Source: Rutpela maculata
Taxonomy: Eukaryota; Arthropoda; Insecta; Coleoptera; Cerambycidae
DNA: 64,000 bases
Direction of reading: 5' to 3'
NCBI GenBank assembly: GCA_936432065.2
Contig: OW386293.2
Span: forward strand, 67,101,965 to 67,165,964
Positions 39,913 through 52,640 of this stretch are shown here, piece after piece (the first letter of the stretch is position 1; each line of letters begins with the position of its first letter). The notes under the pieces are model-generated. The model saw only the letters and a program-made list of their open reading frames with translations, had not been told where the DNA came from and did no database searches. The position numbers and the translations under genes were made by a program.

Positions 39913-41195
39913 GTTGCTTTTTGAAAAACAATAATTTAATAATAATTATTACTTTTGGTATTCTTTTACGGAACTGCACTTTACACAATAATAATTCACC
40001 TGTGATTACAAATTCTATTTGTATTTGATTTATTTTGTCTAAAGAATTATATTTTTATTTAATCTCACTTATTCCCGAAAAAGCAAAATATTGAAGAAAA
40101 CATTTTAAGCGTTTATTTTATGATAATTCTCATATTCATTGGTATAATTATTTGTTATGGCAACTGCCACATTGTACATGGATATAAATGAAAATATGCG
40201 TTGGGACAATAGTCAAAATAATTTGCTATAAGTTTAAATAAAGTTGAGGCAACTGCCACATAGTAAAACAATGGAGAGAATTCGTTGGGACCTATTGTCA
40301 CATTTACTTTTGTAGAATAATCAGGTCATCTATGCAAACAACAAAATTAATTGTTTACAATAGCAATAGTCATTATTCTGAAATATTTACAACTGACGAA
40401 AACACACGTAAAATCTGACACAAGCTCAAGTTTCCCAGTAATGATATTAGTACAATTGCACCCACAAAAGTCCATATGACTGTCACGACAACTGTAGTAT
40501 ATTTGGTTTCGGTGTTTCGATGATTTAATGGCACCATTTATAATGGTAAATTAGTGATAGATATCAATTATTCTGAATTAAACACATGATGTAGTTTGTT
40601 TTATAGATGTGACAAACAACAAAAATCTTGTATTTGCATTTCGAAAATATTTGATTATAGGTGAATGATAGTAAAATAGCTGTGCTCAAATATTACTATA
40701 TGTAAATAATATAACTTGATCAGTTACAATTACAGAGATGGCAATTAAGAAAGAATCCTTAAATACAGATGCAAAGATAAATAACTGCAAAATAACTGCT
40801 AAATATTATTTGCATAACTAAGCTGAATATTATCATAATAGAACCACAATCGTTGTAATGACATTTCAAAAACCCGCCATTAATTAACCAACTAAATTAG
40901 TTGATAAACCAAATATTAAGTTAATATTGAATATGATTAGTATTAAATACTGAAAACAAAATAGAATACTTTAAAATAAGTAAACTGTTATCAAGGAACC
41001 ACAGTGAAACACAAAATTGGATTAGCTTTCATGTTGACTTCGAAGATATAGAGTCGTATTTTTAATAAAATATACTTTTCGATTAACGCTGTCATTTTAT
41101 TCGGTGAAATTTAGAAAAATGAAATTAATTTTCTATGTTGTTTATGTTTGCAAGTATTAACAAAAATATGACAACGGATTGCGAATAATTAAATA
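39913..41195. other. Stretch with one short direct repeat
   Basis: GGCAACTGCCACAT and a downstream GTTGGGAC block appear twice, near 40158-40206 and 40249-40290. Otherwise AT-rich with nothing recognised. Confidence 0.4.
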
Positions 41196-41398
41196 AATTT
41201 ATACTTATTGTTTGATACACGGCGATATTGCTTAACGGCTCCCCATCAGGTTCGGAGACGGTCTCATGAAGTTCGTCCATGTTAATGAAGTGAACTTTTA
41301 CGTGAACGGTGAACCGACTCCTTCTGTTTCCAGTAGAAAGGTCAAATAATTTCTCAATGGATACCACTATGCCTGGGTAACAACGTTCCCATGAGGTA
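41196..41398 (-). CDS. Possible internal coding exon, host gene candidate
   Basis: On the minus strand, an AG at about 41399 precedes a frame reading RTSWERCYPGIVVSIEKLFD and continuing FTVHVKVHFINMDELHETV, then SEPDGEPLSNIAVYQ. A GTATAA donor-like site follows at about 41202. Composition is balanced and charged, unlike the AT-rich repeats around it, and there are no TE motifs. The frame is closed upstream by TGA and has no ATG at its start, so it must be an internal exon if real. I do not recognise the family. Confidence 0.38.
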
Positions 41399-42596
41399 CG
41401 CTTGACCAAGCATCAAAATATCCACCAAAGTTACTAGGTGCTCTGTACAGACACACTTAGAAAAATATATTCGCAGAACGAACCACCTAACGATGGCCGC
41501 TGGCGCTGAGTTGAACACAAATAAAATACACACAGTTTAATATTTCCAGAGAGCTCACAGATTACCAGTGATTACTCTATGTTTCAGGGAAATAAACGTA
41601 CTGTAAGGTCGCTTGCTGAGACACAAGAATAACCACTCAAGTGTGTGTACTCGAAGAGAAGTCAATGAAAAGACGCCTCGAGTCGGGTTAGCTGCATTTT
41701 TATGCAAAATACGGTAGGAGACATATGATATGCGAGATGAAAGAGCAAGTGAGAAAGCTAGCATGAAATAAGTAAATTTTGATTATGAAATTAGGAAATT
41801 ATTTTAGAAATACACAACCTAGGTACGGGATGTTTCACTACATACACATATTCATGCACTACATGCAATTTTTAAAAAACGATCGTATTCCTGGGATCAC
41901 AAAATGTAAAGATCTGGTTCTATCTCAGTTTTTGGTTTTGGACCAATTGCACTAAATTCCCCATTTCTATGGGTGGGGAGGTTATATATAATGTCTGCCT
42001 GAAGAATTTTATCTGTTATCATTGTTATCAACTTTCTGAAGGAAAGCAAATGTTTGAAGTATTGTATTGTTCATATCTTATGAGACTAATTAAAACATGT
42101 GAGTAACATAAATACGCATATCTGACTTCTTAGATTTATAAAAATAGACAGACTTGCGAGGTTGGTGTTGAATACAATTAATAAAAAATAATATATGACT
42201 GTTTGGTTGAGAGGCAGTCGATTCACGGCCGTGTTACTGGGATTTTTTCAGAAGAAGAAATTAAACCCAGTATACTTTATATTGGGCGTGTGTCCCTTGT
42301 CTCTAAATGTGCCTCTCCTGCACAAAGCTCTTCCAGAGGTTCAAGGATAAATGGAATTGTCTTATCTGTTGTGTTTATTATAAAAATAAAAAGTAATATA
42401 AACTACCTCTTAAAAGTTATTACACTCTAAATAAATTATGAAATGGGTAATTCTTACATATATTGAAGGGAAGTTGGAATATTTGATGTGAAACACAAAC
42501 ACTCATAAAACGCGCATAAAACTGAATATATAAATAGAATAGAAATAGAAATATTTTTCCACCATCTTAGCAGGTCAGTTATAATACAGTCACATA
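41399..42596. other. Stretch without recognised features
   Basis: Balanced-composition sequence up to about 41760, then AT-rich. The short frames at 41555-41764 and 42203-42430 do not start with a convincing ATG context and have no domain. Confidence 0.4.
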
Positions 42597-44260
42597 TACA
42601 GGGTGTTTCACGAGGAAATGGACATGCTTTAATGGCAGACAAAGAACACCGAGGGTAATCATAATCATCCATAGTTGGCCCTCATTGCTGAAATATGGGG
42701 TGTTTTATGTATTTTTGCCAATATTTCTTTTGGTTGTTACTTTATAAAGGAATGGAATAATGAGTTCATACTTGGCACATATAATACAGTAGTGACTCTG
42801 AATAACTACTTGTATCACACATAAAAAGAAACCAGCTCCGGACTTAAAAAAAAATGTTTCTGTTCTTCTTCAAGAAAAAAATTCCCTGCATATATTTTTT
42901 AAAGTTCAATATTAAATTCGAAAAGTACGTACAAAATTATGCAAAATGGCTTCATTATTTTTTTGCCACACTTTTGCCGCCTTCGACTTAAATTCCACTA
43001 AACAATGCAATGTGAGACTTTAGAAAATATCGTTGAATGACACGCGCAAAAAAGAGTTCCACTGTTAAACTAGGCATTTGCTTTTTTTTTCAGCAATAAC
43101 TATTATGTTTTAGTTACCAATTTTTATGGAGGGGGTAAAATTAATAAAAAAATATATGTTAGAGAACACCGAATTAAAAATCTATTTATTTCCTCTCATT
43201 TAACAACAATAGTAACTGTAGTAACAAAGTTGCATATCAGCAATGCACATAGTGGCAAGATAACAACAAAATATCAACAGAATAATTGTACCAAAATCGA
43301 AAATGCAGATATTGTCGTCATAAAATGTATTTACAAATTAGAATTATAATTAAATTTTATGTTCAAAATGTCCCCAGTTTCAGTACATTTTCTAGTGTAC
43401 TTCACCAGATGACCCCATCTGATCTTCTTACCACGTCTGAACTGTTTCTAATTTCTTTATGGTATTCAGCAATCCTCTGAGTTAGTTAATCTTTAAGTGA
43501 TTTCATAAAAATAATCTACATGGATGAAAACCGAAGATTTTGTCGGTCATGTATGACGACCTTCACGACCAATCTATCTGTTTGGATGTGTATCATTTAA
43601 ATGATTTCTAATTTGGTTGGAGAAATGCGGTGGGGCCCCATCATGTTGAAAGAACATACCTTGGATATTTACATTTCCTAAATGATTAAATTAGGTATGT
43701 TGTAAAACCTAAATTTGAGATTCTTATCTAAGCTAACTTGCAAAAAGAATGATCAAAACAGATCAGAAATTTTACGCATGCGCGTTGTTAAGATTCAGGT
43801 ATTTTGACCAATCGCCACCTTGAAATCAACTTGGGCAAGTTTCTAAAGTTTAGGATGAAATCCGGTAGACTTGGCGTAGGTAAGGAGGAAGGTACTTGAC
43901 TGAGCTAATTTTAGGTAAAAAAAAATAAATAGGACGCTCAACTAAGTTAGATTCATCAAGTTTAGCTCAGTTCACTAGGAGAAAGAAAATAACTATTGTT
44001 TAAAGTTGCTACATCATTTGTTTTTCTAATAGTTGTAATTTTAAAGTAATGCTTACTATAATCAACGATGACAACTTTAAACAATGCCTTTTCATTTCAA
44101 GTTCTGACCTGGATTTTCGTTTTGTATGATGCAGGTACTTATTCAGGAACACTAGTGTATTATATGTGCCAAATATGAACTTATCCATTCATTTACAAAG
44201 TAACAACCTAACGAAATTTGCAAAAATATATTAATATCCAAATTTCCATAATTAAAATAA
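42597..44260 (-). mobile_element. Degenerate Tc1/mariner-like element
   Basis: The left side starts ACAGGGTGTTTCACGAGG. Inverted subterminal copies are GGTTGTTACTTTATAAAGG (from 42732) and its partner ending 44208. CTTGGCACATATAATACA is likewise opposed to TGTATTATATGTGCC. A minus-strand transposase relic lies inside (43370-43660). The exact right end is unclear. Confidence 0.65.
43370..43660 (-). pseudogene. Transposase relic, Tc1/mariner-like
   Basis: The minus strand reads QHDGAPPHFSNQIRNHLND and then an IGREGRHT-like segment with stops where W residues are expected, followed by HVDYFYEIT in place of LDFFLWG. It retains the second catalytic Asp (HDGAPPH) but little else. Same family as the relics at 29.6-30.4 kb and 57.5-58.3 kb. 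Confidence 0.65.
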
Positions 44261-44748
44261 ATACACAATCAAATGTACAGAAATTTTCCACAGAGTCTCT
44301 ACTAGAAAGTTACAATCGTAAAGCTAAAAACTCATCGATATTATAGAAGGCATTTTTTGTACCTAAGTAATTTTTTTATTTGAATCTTATATTTAAATAA
44401 TAATTTTTGAGATTATCATTTAGGCTAATATGTAATATTATTATTATAATGAAGTGATTCTTTAAAGAACCACGCACACTTCTTATGTAAAAGTGGTTTC
44501 CGTTAAATTGGGTGAATTTTTGATATGTTGTGTATCTCGGCGCCTTGATTAAATGTTTCAATGGGCACAAAGTCCCACACCTTCAGGATTTCGAGATAAG
44601 GCTTGATGAAGTTAGAATTATCACGTGTTTAGTATATTGAACTTGATTCAAATTGCGTTATTTTTTTGCTCCGAGTAGCTCAGATTGATTTTATAACACT
44701 GAATAAGTACCAAATGTGAGAAGTGAGTACCTCGTGTCAAACCTTATA
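44261..44748. other. Stretch without recognised features
   Basis: AT-rich sequence before the foldback. The 64-codon minus-strand frame has no domain. Confidence 0.4.
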
Positions 44749-45077
44749 CAGTGTGTCCCCGTATGGGGTACCGCTCTTTTGCAAACTTTCTTATTTTTGA
44801 TTTGCCGAGAAAAAGTAATTCTTTATAAAAAGTTTTGCTTGTCTTAGGAAGACATAAACAGTTGTCAAACTTAAGATACATTATACAGGGTATTCTGAAA
44901 ATTAGAAAATATGAAATCGACTTACCTCGAATAAATCGAATACCCTGTATAATTTGCCTTAAGTTTAACAATTGCTTATGGCCTAAGACAAAACTTTTCA
45001 TAAAGAATGACTTTTTCTCGGCAAATCAAAAATAAGAAAGTTTGCAAAAGAGCGGTACCCCATCCGGGGACACACTG
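44749..45077. mobile_element. 329-bp foldback MITE with CAGTGTGTCCCC ends
   Basis: Ends CAGTGTGTCCCC and its complement at 45066-45077; arms of about 145 bp match almost throughout. Examples are GGGGTACCGCTCTTTTGCAA/TTGCAAAAGAGCGGTACCCC and TACAGGGTATTC/GAATACCCTGTA. The left side is preceded by TA but the right by TT, so a Tc1/mariner-type TA duplication is only suggested. Opposing 66-85-codon frames here are mirror artefacts. Confidence 0.85.
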
Positions 45078-46840
45078 TTTCGTGCAGTGGGCACTGAATG
45101 CAGAGTTTTGACACGAACTCTGGCAGCTCGTGCAATCGTGGAATGCAATATGGCGTGTATGATTAATCTAGAAAGAATAAGAAAATTTACTATAATCGAT
45201 GAATTTTTGAAGAGTTGCTTAAATATTAGCGAGGACGAGATTATAGTAACCAGCACAATAATAAAAAAGTTTGGTGTACCAAAAATTCAGAATTATATAA
45301 TATGGTACATACCTACGTTTCAATGAGTCAGTGGCACCGTTACTACTGTAAAATTCGTGGAGTTCATGTCGTCATTTGCATGTGCACGATGTGTGCTCTG
45401 TGTTGTTCACTGGAAAACGTAAGGATTTTCACGTTTCAGAGTATAACACATATAATTCAGCGATATAAAAAAACTCGCAAGAAAGCTTAAAGGACATCGA
45501 CCGCTTTTGATTACTGTACCGCCCGCCGGCCAACGTTGACAACATAGATTATTCCAACCTATCATCATTCCTGTAGAGAAAATTTCAACCAATTATATTC
45601 AGTGGGAGTGGCCTAAATTCTTGTTAGGAAATATGTGATCATTTTTTTGTGATGATAGTAAAAGAAGCCGAACACCTTTATGGCCTTTTTGTAAATAGAC
45701 TGAAAGTGGTATGCGTTCGGAACCCTTTACGCTTTTTTGCGAGCTTTTTTATATCGCTGAATTATATGTGGGCTTTACTATACGTAGATTACGAAAATTA
45801 AAGCCATTTAGTTCCGTCAGTCTGTCTATCTGTCTGACTGTCTGTTGGCGTTATATCTACAAATTCATTTGACGGAGAAGGATAATATTTGGTAGGTAGT
45901 TGACGATGAAAAATGTACAGGGTGGACTCCATAAAAAGTATAATTAAGGGGAAAAAATGACGGAACACAGTAATATTTGACATGTAGTTAACGCAACTAT
46001 CAAGGAAGAAAAACATGAAAAGAAAAATACAGAGTCTTACTCATGTTTGTCGATCTTTCTGTATTTGCATGATATGTGGTATATCTATCCGTTAGTGATT
46101 AATTCGAAAAAATCTGCGTGCAGATAAAAATCTAATATTACAACAATATTGTGCTCCCACACAGGAAATATTCAAGCTAATTATAATACGTTCAAGAGAA
46201 TTCACGATTCTAGTAAACAAGGTATACGTTTGGTTCGCATGCCGATGCAGTAACTCTTCATGAAAAAAAGGCAATTATTAACTATAATCTTATACATAAT
46301 TATTTCCACTTAATATAATCAACATTAATAAGGATTACATGACATATTATATTTTTCAATATCAAGATGCAAATAATCAGGATGAAGTCATCGTTTTCTG
46401 AGATCGAAAGAGTTGTTTTGTATAATAAAAATAAATTGTTGCTGTTGGTCGAAAATTAATACAGTTCCCAACTTTACAAGTATTACTTCCCTCGTTTACC
46501 GAAAGGAAGTATTGCAATTGTGAAATAATCACGATTATTTCACTCATTAACGTAATAGCCAATGAAAACCCGTGTTTTTGACAACATTGCATCAATCAAA
46601 TGTCATTATTAGTGGTAACTAACCTAGATCGGTTTTTGACAGTAATAACACGAAAAATATATTGCTCCAAATTTTGTATTGACGCGTCGACAAATATTAT
46701 CGCGGTAATATTTTGACCTATCTAATGTTTTGTTTCGTAAATAGGACCACTCGTGCTTTTAAATGTTATCTATAAATCTTATGACTTATTGTAAACGTAA
46801 CTTGTAAATTGTAGTATTGTATTATATAGGTGGTAATATA
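45078..46840. other. Stretch with repeat fragments
   Basis: Contains a CTGTCTATCTGTCTGACTGT block (about 45832), similar to the 32-kb foldback ends, and a single unit of the 26.1-kb tandem repeat at about 45960-46030. No supported gene. The 94-codon frame from 45042 starts inside the foldback. Confidence 0.45.
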
Positions 46841-47480
46841 ATAAAATAAATATAATATAAACATACCACATAAGTTGAAGACTCCCAATTTCAAACCCAA
46901 TGCTGTATGGAATATATAGGCCAAGGACAAATTAATAATAATAACAGAGAATAACAGACTGACATTTACAAAGTCAAATAGTACGTACTAATAAAATAAA
47001 ACAATAGAATTATATAACCACCGAATAATTTCTATAAACAAGGGAACTAATGATCCACGACCCGCTAGCCCTTCACATTAATTTTAATCTTAACTCTCGA
47101 ACGGGTTATCAAACAGTGATCCTCTATCCTTGGTCTAGCCGATCTCGTTTCGTTCGCTTCGGAACCCTTCAGCGTGTCTCGATGACCATAAAAGGAAATG
47201 TCTCAAATCTTAAACTATCATTGGTTAAGGCAAAGAGAGAAAAATCTTGATATTGACGAAAATAATATATTAACGAAAATAATATAAACAGTCACAACTA
47301 GTGCTGGTCCCGATTTGTCCACGCCTATGATTATAGGCGTGGACAAATTATTGTCGGTGGCGCCGACATATACGTAGTAATATAATAATATAAACATAAC
47401 ATAAACACACCACATAAGTTGACAACTCTCAATTTCAAAGCCAAGGTTGTCTGGAATATATAGGCCAAGGACAAGTTAAA
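46841..47480. repeat. Direct repeat pair, about 85 bp, with an intervening hairpin
   Basis: ACCACATAAGTTGA and GGAATATATAGGCCAAGGAC appear in the same order at about 46865-46930 and about 47410-47475. Between them lies the 16-bp perfect hairpin at 47313-47348. Confidence 0.7.
47313..47348. repeat. Perfect 16-bp hairpin
   Basis: ATTTGTCCACGCCTAT, loop GATT, then the exact complement. Far more regular than expected by chance in this AT-rich sequence. Confidence 0.8.
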
Positions 47481-47667
47481 GACAGCTGCCAATGGCTTAT
47501 ATTAACGTAATTACAAAATAATTATCACAATTGAAATTAAATACAAATGCCTACCAAGCAGACAAGTTAATTATTTCATGTTAAATACACAAATGTACTT
47601 ACGTAGGTACTGTAATCCATCACAAAGTAAGAACACGTTAATAATTCGCAAACTCAAAACTATGCAT

Positions 47668-47706
47668 TACCGCTATACAATATAATTCGTTATACTGTAT
47701 AGCGGT
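47668..47706. repeat. Short hairpin
   Basis: ACCGCTATAC is opposed to GTATAGCGGT around an AT-rich centre that also nearly pairs. No function assigned. Sequence on either side to 48380 is unrecognised, apart from a CCACTC-TGCTTTTAAAT block near 48330 similar to one near 46750. Confidence 0.6.
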
Positions 47707-48383
47707 AAGTTCTCTCTACTTAAACAAGTAAAATTACTTAACTTAATAATTAAACTAATAAGGATTAATATATAAATGTATATTAATAAACACTTTAATA
47801 TAAAAATTCTTGAAAAGTTCACTGTATACATACCTAATACAAAGTTAGCGTTACTAGAAGGCGGTACTATTTTACCTGATGTCGGCAACCATAGAACGTA
47901 AAAGCGGGAGATTCGTAAAATGCAATAATGCTCTCTCTCTCTGTCTTTATTCTTAGTGTGATTGGTCAAAGCGTGCTCGAGAACTCTTTACAGTGAAGAC
48001 CAGTCTATGCTTTTATGTTTTTCTTGGTAGCATTACATCATTAATACCTACTTTGTTTTTTTTTAATGACAAGAAAAATTACAAAACATAATACCGTGCG
48101 TGTAATTTCCCATTAGGCATGTACATTCACGTAGCGCGAGAGATTCGACAACACCGGCAGCCGTAAATTCGTCCGTTGATGGAGCATTCCAGCTTTGTTA
48201 TTTCATTGCAGCCAACGGGCACGCGCGATGTTGTAATTCTTCTCCCCATGCCTAGCCCGCGACTACACACACGGTATTAAAGATGTACTTAATGATTTAT
48301 TTATTCGTGAAATGTTCTCGCCAAATACCACTCCTGCTTTTAAATTTTATCTATAAATTTTTTCTCAACCTAAGTTGCCAAAA

Positions 48384-48496
48384 GGTAATATAATTCGTGT
48401 AAATTGACAGTTTATTATCAAAGACTAAATCCTCCAGCTAAAGCGCTCGGGATTTAATCAGATAATAAACTGTCAGTTTACACTCTATACATTACC
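48384..48496. repeat. Long precursor-like hairpin (MITE or miRNA-like)
   Basis: A 15-bp perfect stem, TGACAGTTTATTATC (48405-48419) with 48461-48475, is extended outward by GTGTAAA/TTTACAC across a 1-nt bulge on each side, then by GGTAAT/ATTACC. It extends inward by a CTAAATCC/GGATTTAAT helix to a loop of about 17 nt. The overall shape resembles a miRNA precursor but equally a tiny MITE. Confidence 0.65.
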
Positions 48497-48831
48497 AGGC
48501 AACAACGCTTTCGAAAAAAATTTACCGATAAAGTTCTAAGCACTAGTGATATTACATACGACTAAATTACGTCTAGCATTTAAATCCACATAATAATTTT
48601 TTATACTTGGTTGTAATATAATAAAATATTAATGATTGTTACTTAACTTATATAGAAAGAAGTGTATGTATAAATAAAAACCTAAGTATGAAAGTACGTA
48701 AGTAAATAAACAAATAGCGTGAGTTATAATAATTCACTTGTGAGTTATAAATCACTAGGCACAGAGCCAATCTCCTTTACCTTCATGCCTGTCCAATCGA
48801 AGTAACGCGTGACGCCAAGGTGGCTCTGTCC

Positions 48832-49265
48832 CAAGATTGGTAGAGTATGAGTTTCCTTAATCTAGAGCTTTTAGGCGAAGAAGTCAGTGCGGGGGTGGAA
48901 AGTCAGACTATCCTTGTTTTTCGAACGCGCAGTAGCGGCGCAGTTATCTCACTCTAGAAGAACCGTCCGTACTGGCCCGAAATATGGTCTGACGTATACT
49001 ATGATCTGCAGTGTTACATTCTACAACTTATCCTCATTATCAGCATGCAGAACAGTGACTCAAAATGCGAGGATAATTACCCCCAACCTCAAAAGCGGGT
49101 CATTGCGAGCCCGTTCCAGTTATGAGTTCTTTGCTTAATTAACATTACACAAATTCTTACAATATTTTGAATAAGGTGTGATTTCACACCACATGTTCAT
49201 TGGCTAAGGACATATTTTGGTGGGGATCGTGAGTTATTAGGCCACCTCATACTCTAAAAATCTTG
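48832..49265. mobile_element. Probable MITE with 20-bp TIRs
   Basis: CAAGATTGGTAGAGTATGAG (48832-48851) is opposed to 49246-49265 with two mismatches, both close to GGCTCTG/GGCTCTGCC sequence. The interior is more GC-rich than the surroundings. It includes an 83-codon frame (48887-49138) with no recognisable domain, which I do not call a gene. Confidence 0.6.
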
Positions 49266-49275
49266 GCTCTGCCCG

Positions 49276-51000
49276 AGAGAAATTCTTTTCCTATACGGTG
49301 AAAGAGAACGGTCCATTATTATTATTCAGGGGAGGAAGGTGGAATAGGTTCGACAATTTCAAATCAAGTTAAGTAATAATTGTGCCAAAAGTGATGAATT
49401 TGGTTAGTGAAGATGCACTATTCACCACCAAATTTAAGGCAAGCTAATGAGATACAATACATATAATATATTACCCGAAAAATTGCAGAACGAATATAAA
49501 AACAAATGAAAAAATACGGTTGATTAATATTAATTTCCCAATTTCTGGGTTTCAAAAAAAAATTCAATATGCACCTTGGCAATAAAATTTCTTTTTATGA
49601 GGGAAATAATTTCGACATCGAGCTCTAAATCTTATCGGACATACTGCGAGTAGCTAGGTATATTTTTTGCAAAATTTTACTTTTACGTAAAAAGCACTCG
49701 ACCTTCGGTCTCGGACTTTTAAAGTAAATTATTAGGCCAGAACATTTTCTAAGCGAAATTTTACAACCAAAGCTATCCGAGGTTTATCCGATAAAATATT
49801 CAGAGCTCTCGGGATATTAGTAGGGAATCTGTAGTGCCAAATTCGATCATAGGGAGTGCACTCGAAGATATAATTTTGAAAAAAATTGTACCTTATCTGG
49901 AATGACCTTGCGGATCAAAATCTGGGCGACAGCCTGGCTAATGGTATAATGGGCAAGGGGAGTATGCAAACGAACGTCCAATTAAGGGGATGGGGGTTCA
50001 CAAATAGTCCATGTTATGCCTCTTATAAGAATTTATCTTGTTATGCGTAAATTAACTATGGAGAAAGAGAAAATGACAAGTTCTCAAATGAATTTATTAT
50101 GAATATATTTTTGTATATTTTTGCTTTGAGTAGCTCTGATGGGTTTCTATTAAAAAAAAAATGAAAATCCCGCATTGTAAACATTTATCGCATACAGGAG
50201 ATAAAGAACAACAACATTACTATATTAGTATTACTGTCAATATTGCAGAAATTATTTAATTCCTTTTAATAATTCGGCTTGATATTTTGTCAGACTATTG
50301 TATGGTCGGCCATCAATAACAGATCATTTGAATAACTTACGCGTAAAGTTATTTCACACCTGTCTGGTATAAGAAATTTACCACCTACTGAGATTTTCTT
50401 TTTATAAACACATTTTGGAGATACGTATTAAATATTTTTTTGGAAAAGTGTGACTGCGATAAATCCAGATCAATTCTCAATCCAACTGATTTTGGTTGGG
50501 ATTTGAGGAATAATGCGTTTATGACTAAGTTATAACTATAAATGTTTGTCCTAATGTAACTTTCGGAAATGTATTTTGCAAACTTAAAGAATGTACCGGA
50601 TGCAGTTGTAGCAAAGCTGGGTTAGAACGTATAATATATAGGTTGATATTGTAAGATTATTAGGTGATAATTTAATTTAAGTAAGCATAATGTAAATATA
50701 TAACTTTGAGATTGTTATTTTTCAAGCACAAGAAGTTTTAAGTTTATTTATTGCACGTTGTTTTCTGTATAACTGTATCTCATAAGCATGCGTATTTTAA
50801 ATTATAATTTACAACGTAATAATTTCTGTTAGCAAGTAAATCATTCATAAAATTTTTCTGTTTTTCTTTTACGATAACAAATGATAATATTTAAGCATAA
50901 GTAATAAGCAGAATAAGGCAAGTACTGATTATAAGCTCAAAAGGCTAGCGGGCGCTGTATAGAAATAATCATTTATTACAAGCTTTTATTTAACTTACTT
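49276..51000. other. Stretch without recognised features
   Basis: AT-rich sequence. A short GTAAAAAGCACTCGACCTTC block near 49690 lies in otherwise unremarkable DNA. No genes seen. Confidence 0.4.
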
Positions 51001-51350
51001 TGTATGTATGTTAGTTTGTTTGTTTAGTTCAAATCTTGCAAGTCAATTTTAAAACAGTTATCCCCAACCGATTGAGCTGAAATTTTGCATACACGTTTAG
51101 TTTGGATGACAATGCATGGTTAGCTAAGTGACGTCATTCTAAATCCAATATGGCGGACTCCCAAAGATGGCGGACCAGTCATTTTTCATGCACCCCCATG
51201 ATATGGATATCAAATGAAAGGATTTGCTAAGAACAATACGAAAATAAAATGACGTCGCGCTAAATTCAATATGGCGGACGCCCCAAGATGGCGAACAAAA
51301 TTTTTTAGTTTTAACACTATAATTTGATCGTATAGTGTATTCGCTCATAC
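51001..51350. repeat. Dispersed repeat with duplicated ATGGCGGAC blocks
   Basis: AATATGGCGGACTCCCAAAG and AATATGGCGGACGCCCCAAG occur about 120 bp apart (51148 and 51269), each after a TGACGTC block. ATGGATATCAAATGAAAGG lies between. This combination is typical of a non-autonomous repeat found widely in insects; the class is unknown. The 69-codon minus-strand frame across it is not a gene. Confidence 0.55.
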
Positions 51351-51454
51351 GTTGCTTTTCAAGAAATGGTTAACTATAAGTTTTATATCGGATAGGAACG
51401 ACGCGCGACGCAATGAATATATAAAACTAATTAAGGCGTAGCTAAAAATTTAAA

Positions 51455-51760
51455 AATAAAATAAAATGTAAAAAAACTTTTTTAAAAACAAGCTTTTATT
51501 ATTTAGGTGTACTTAAACGAAAAAACTAAAAATAAAAAAAAATTAATTGTCTTAAAAGCTTGTCGCGTGAATAGAAATAAAAAACTTACTTAAGTACATA
51601 CTTACAATCTCTGTCAAAAAAAATTAATGCCTGTATGAACTTCTTGCGCGCGACAAGCTTTTAAGACAACTATTTTTTTTTTTTTTCGTTTTAGTACACC
51701 TAAATAATAAAAGCTTGTTTTTAAAAAAAAGTTTTTTTACATTTAATTTTATTTTACAAT
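51455..51760. repeat. Foldback, about 110-bp arms
   Basis: AAACAAGCTTTTATTATTTA with GGTGTAC (from about 51488), then GTCTTAAAAGCTTGTCGCG (from about 51551), is opposed to CGCGACAAGCTTTTAAGAC (about 51649) and the complement of the outer block (to about 51760). Confidence 0.78.
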
Positions 51761-52439
51761 AATAAAGCACTGCAGGTAATTATACTAAAAATTGCTCCAT
51801 TCTTTTCTAGAGATTTCAGATCAATAGTTTTTAAAATGCCTCGATGCTGAAATTTACGCTGCACTATTTTGATAGGCTTTATTTAAACAATTTCTATAAC
51901 ATTTGTTGACAACAAAAATCAAAAATCATTAATAAATGTTAAGAAATAAGCCTGTAAATGCAGTGGGAACATAAAATTAATCAATTCTAATCAATGGACG
52001 TCCTAGAAAAACAATTAATGGAATAATATGACGGATTTGGCATGCAGGTAACACAATTACAAAGGCAGCGTCTATACTTATACTTTTAGTAGTGGTCACC
52101 CAAAAGGAAAATTAATTAGAAAATAAAAGGTACCAAGTAAAGAAGGAAGGTCTGTGTAAATACGTTTTCCTCTGATGTAGTTTCCACAAACACTAAAATA
52201 TTAGAACACGACATTCGAGTACTATGGTTTGACACGCATTTAGCCAACCATGTAGGATTATTAAATCTAAATACTTTACACATATTTTTACTGCAATCAC
52301 GCTTTAACGGATAATGTACATAATAGGAAACATATAAGTTTAGTTAGGTACCTACTTACTAAAACTTGTTCTAAACTTTATTTTAACCTCCCCACAAAAT
52401 TGTAGGGGGTTATTAAAATTCGTCCAATATCGAAAATCT
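51761..52439. other. Stretch with one dispersed unit
   Basis: A partial unit of the 26.1-kb tandem family lies at about 52028-52110 (GCATGCAGGTAACACAATTA, TGGTCACCCAAAAGG). Nothing else recognised. Confidence 0.42.
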
Positions 52440-52640
52440 TTACGTTTTGAGGTCCCAGGAACCCAAAAAAGTGGTTTTTGAAAAATGTCTGTGTGTGTGT
52501 ATATGTGTGTTAGCACGATAGCGGCGAAACTGCTAAACGGATTTGGATGAAACATGAGGGTTTCTTTAGTGCTCCAGAAGATCTGAAAAGGCTTTGGTTG
52601 AGATCGGATTACGTTTAGTGCCATTTTGGCACAATAAGTT
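52440..52640. repeat. Dispersed repeat, copy 2 (partner at 12.9 kb)
   Basis: Same ordered motifs as 12946-13145, in the same orientation, including GTGTGTGTGTATATGTGTGT where the other copy has a shorter TG run. Confidence 0.7.

Noticed and set aside
48887..49138. 83-codon frame in a GC-richer region
   Set aside because: Sits between the TIRs of a probable MITE, starts within repeat sequence and has no recognisable domain.
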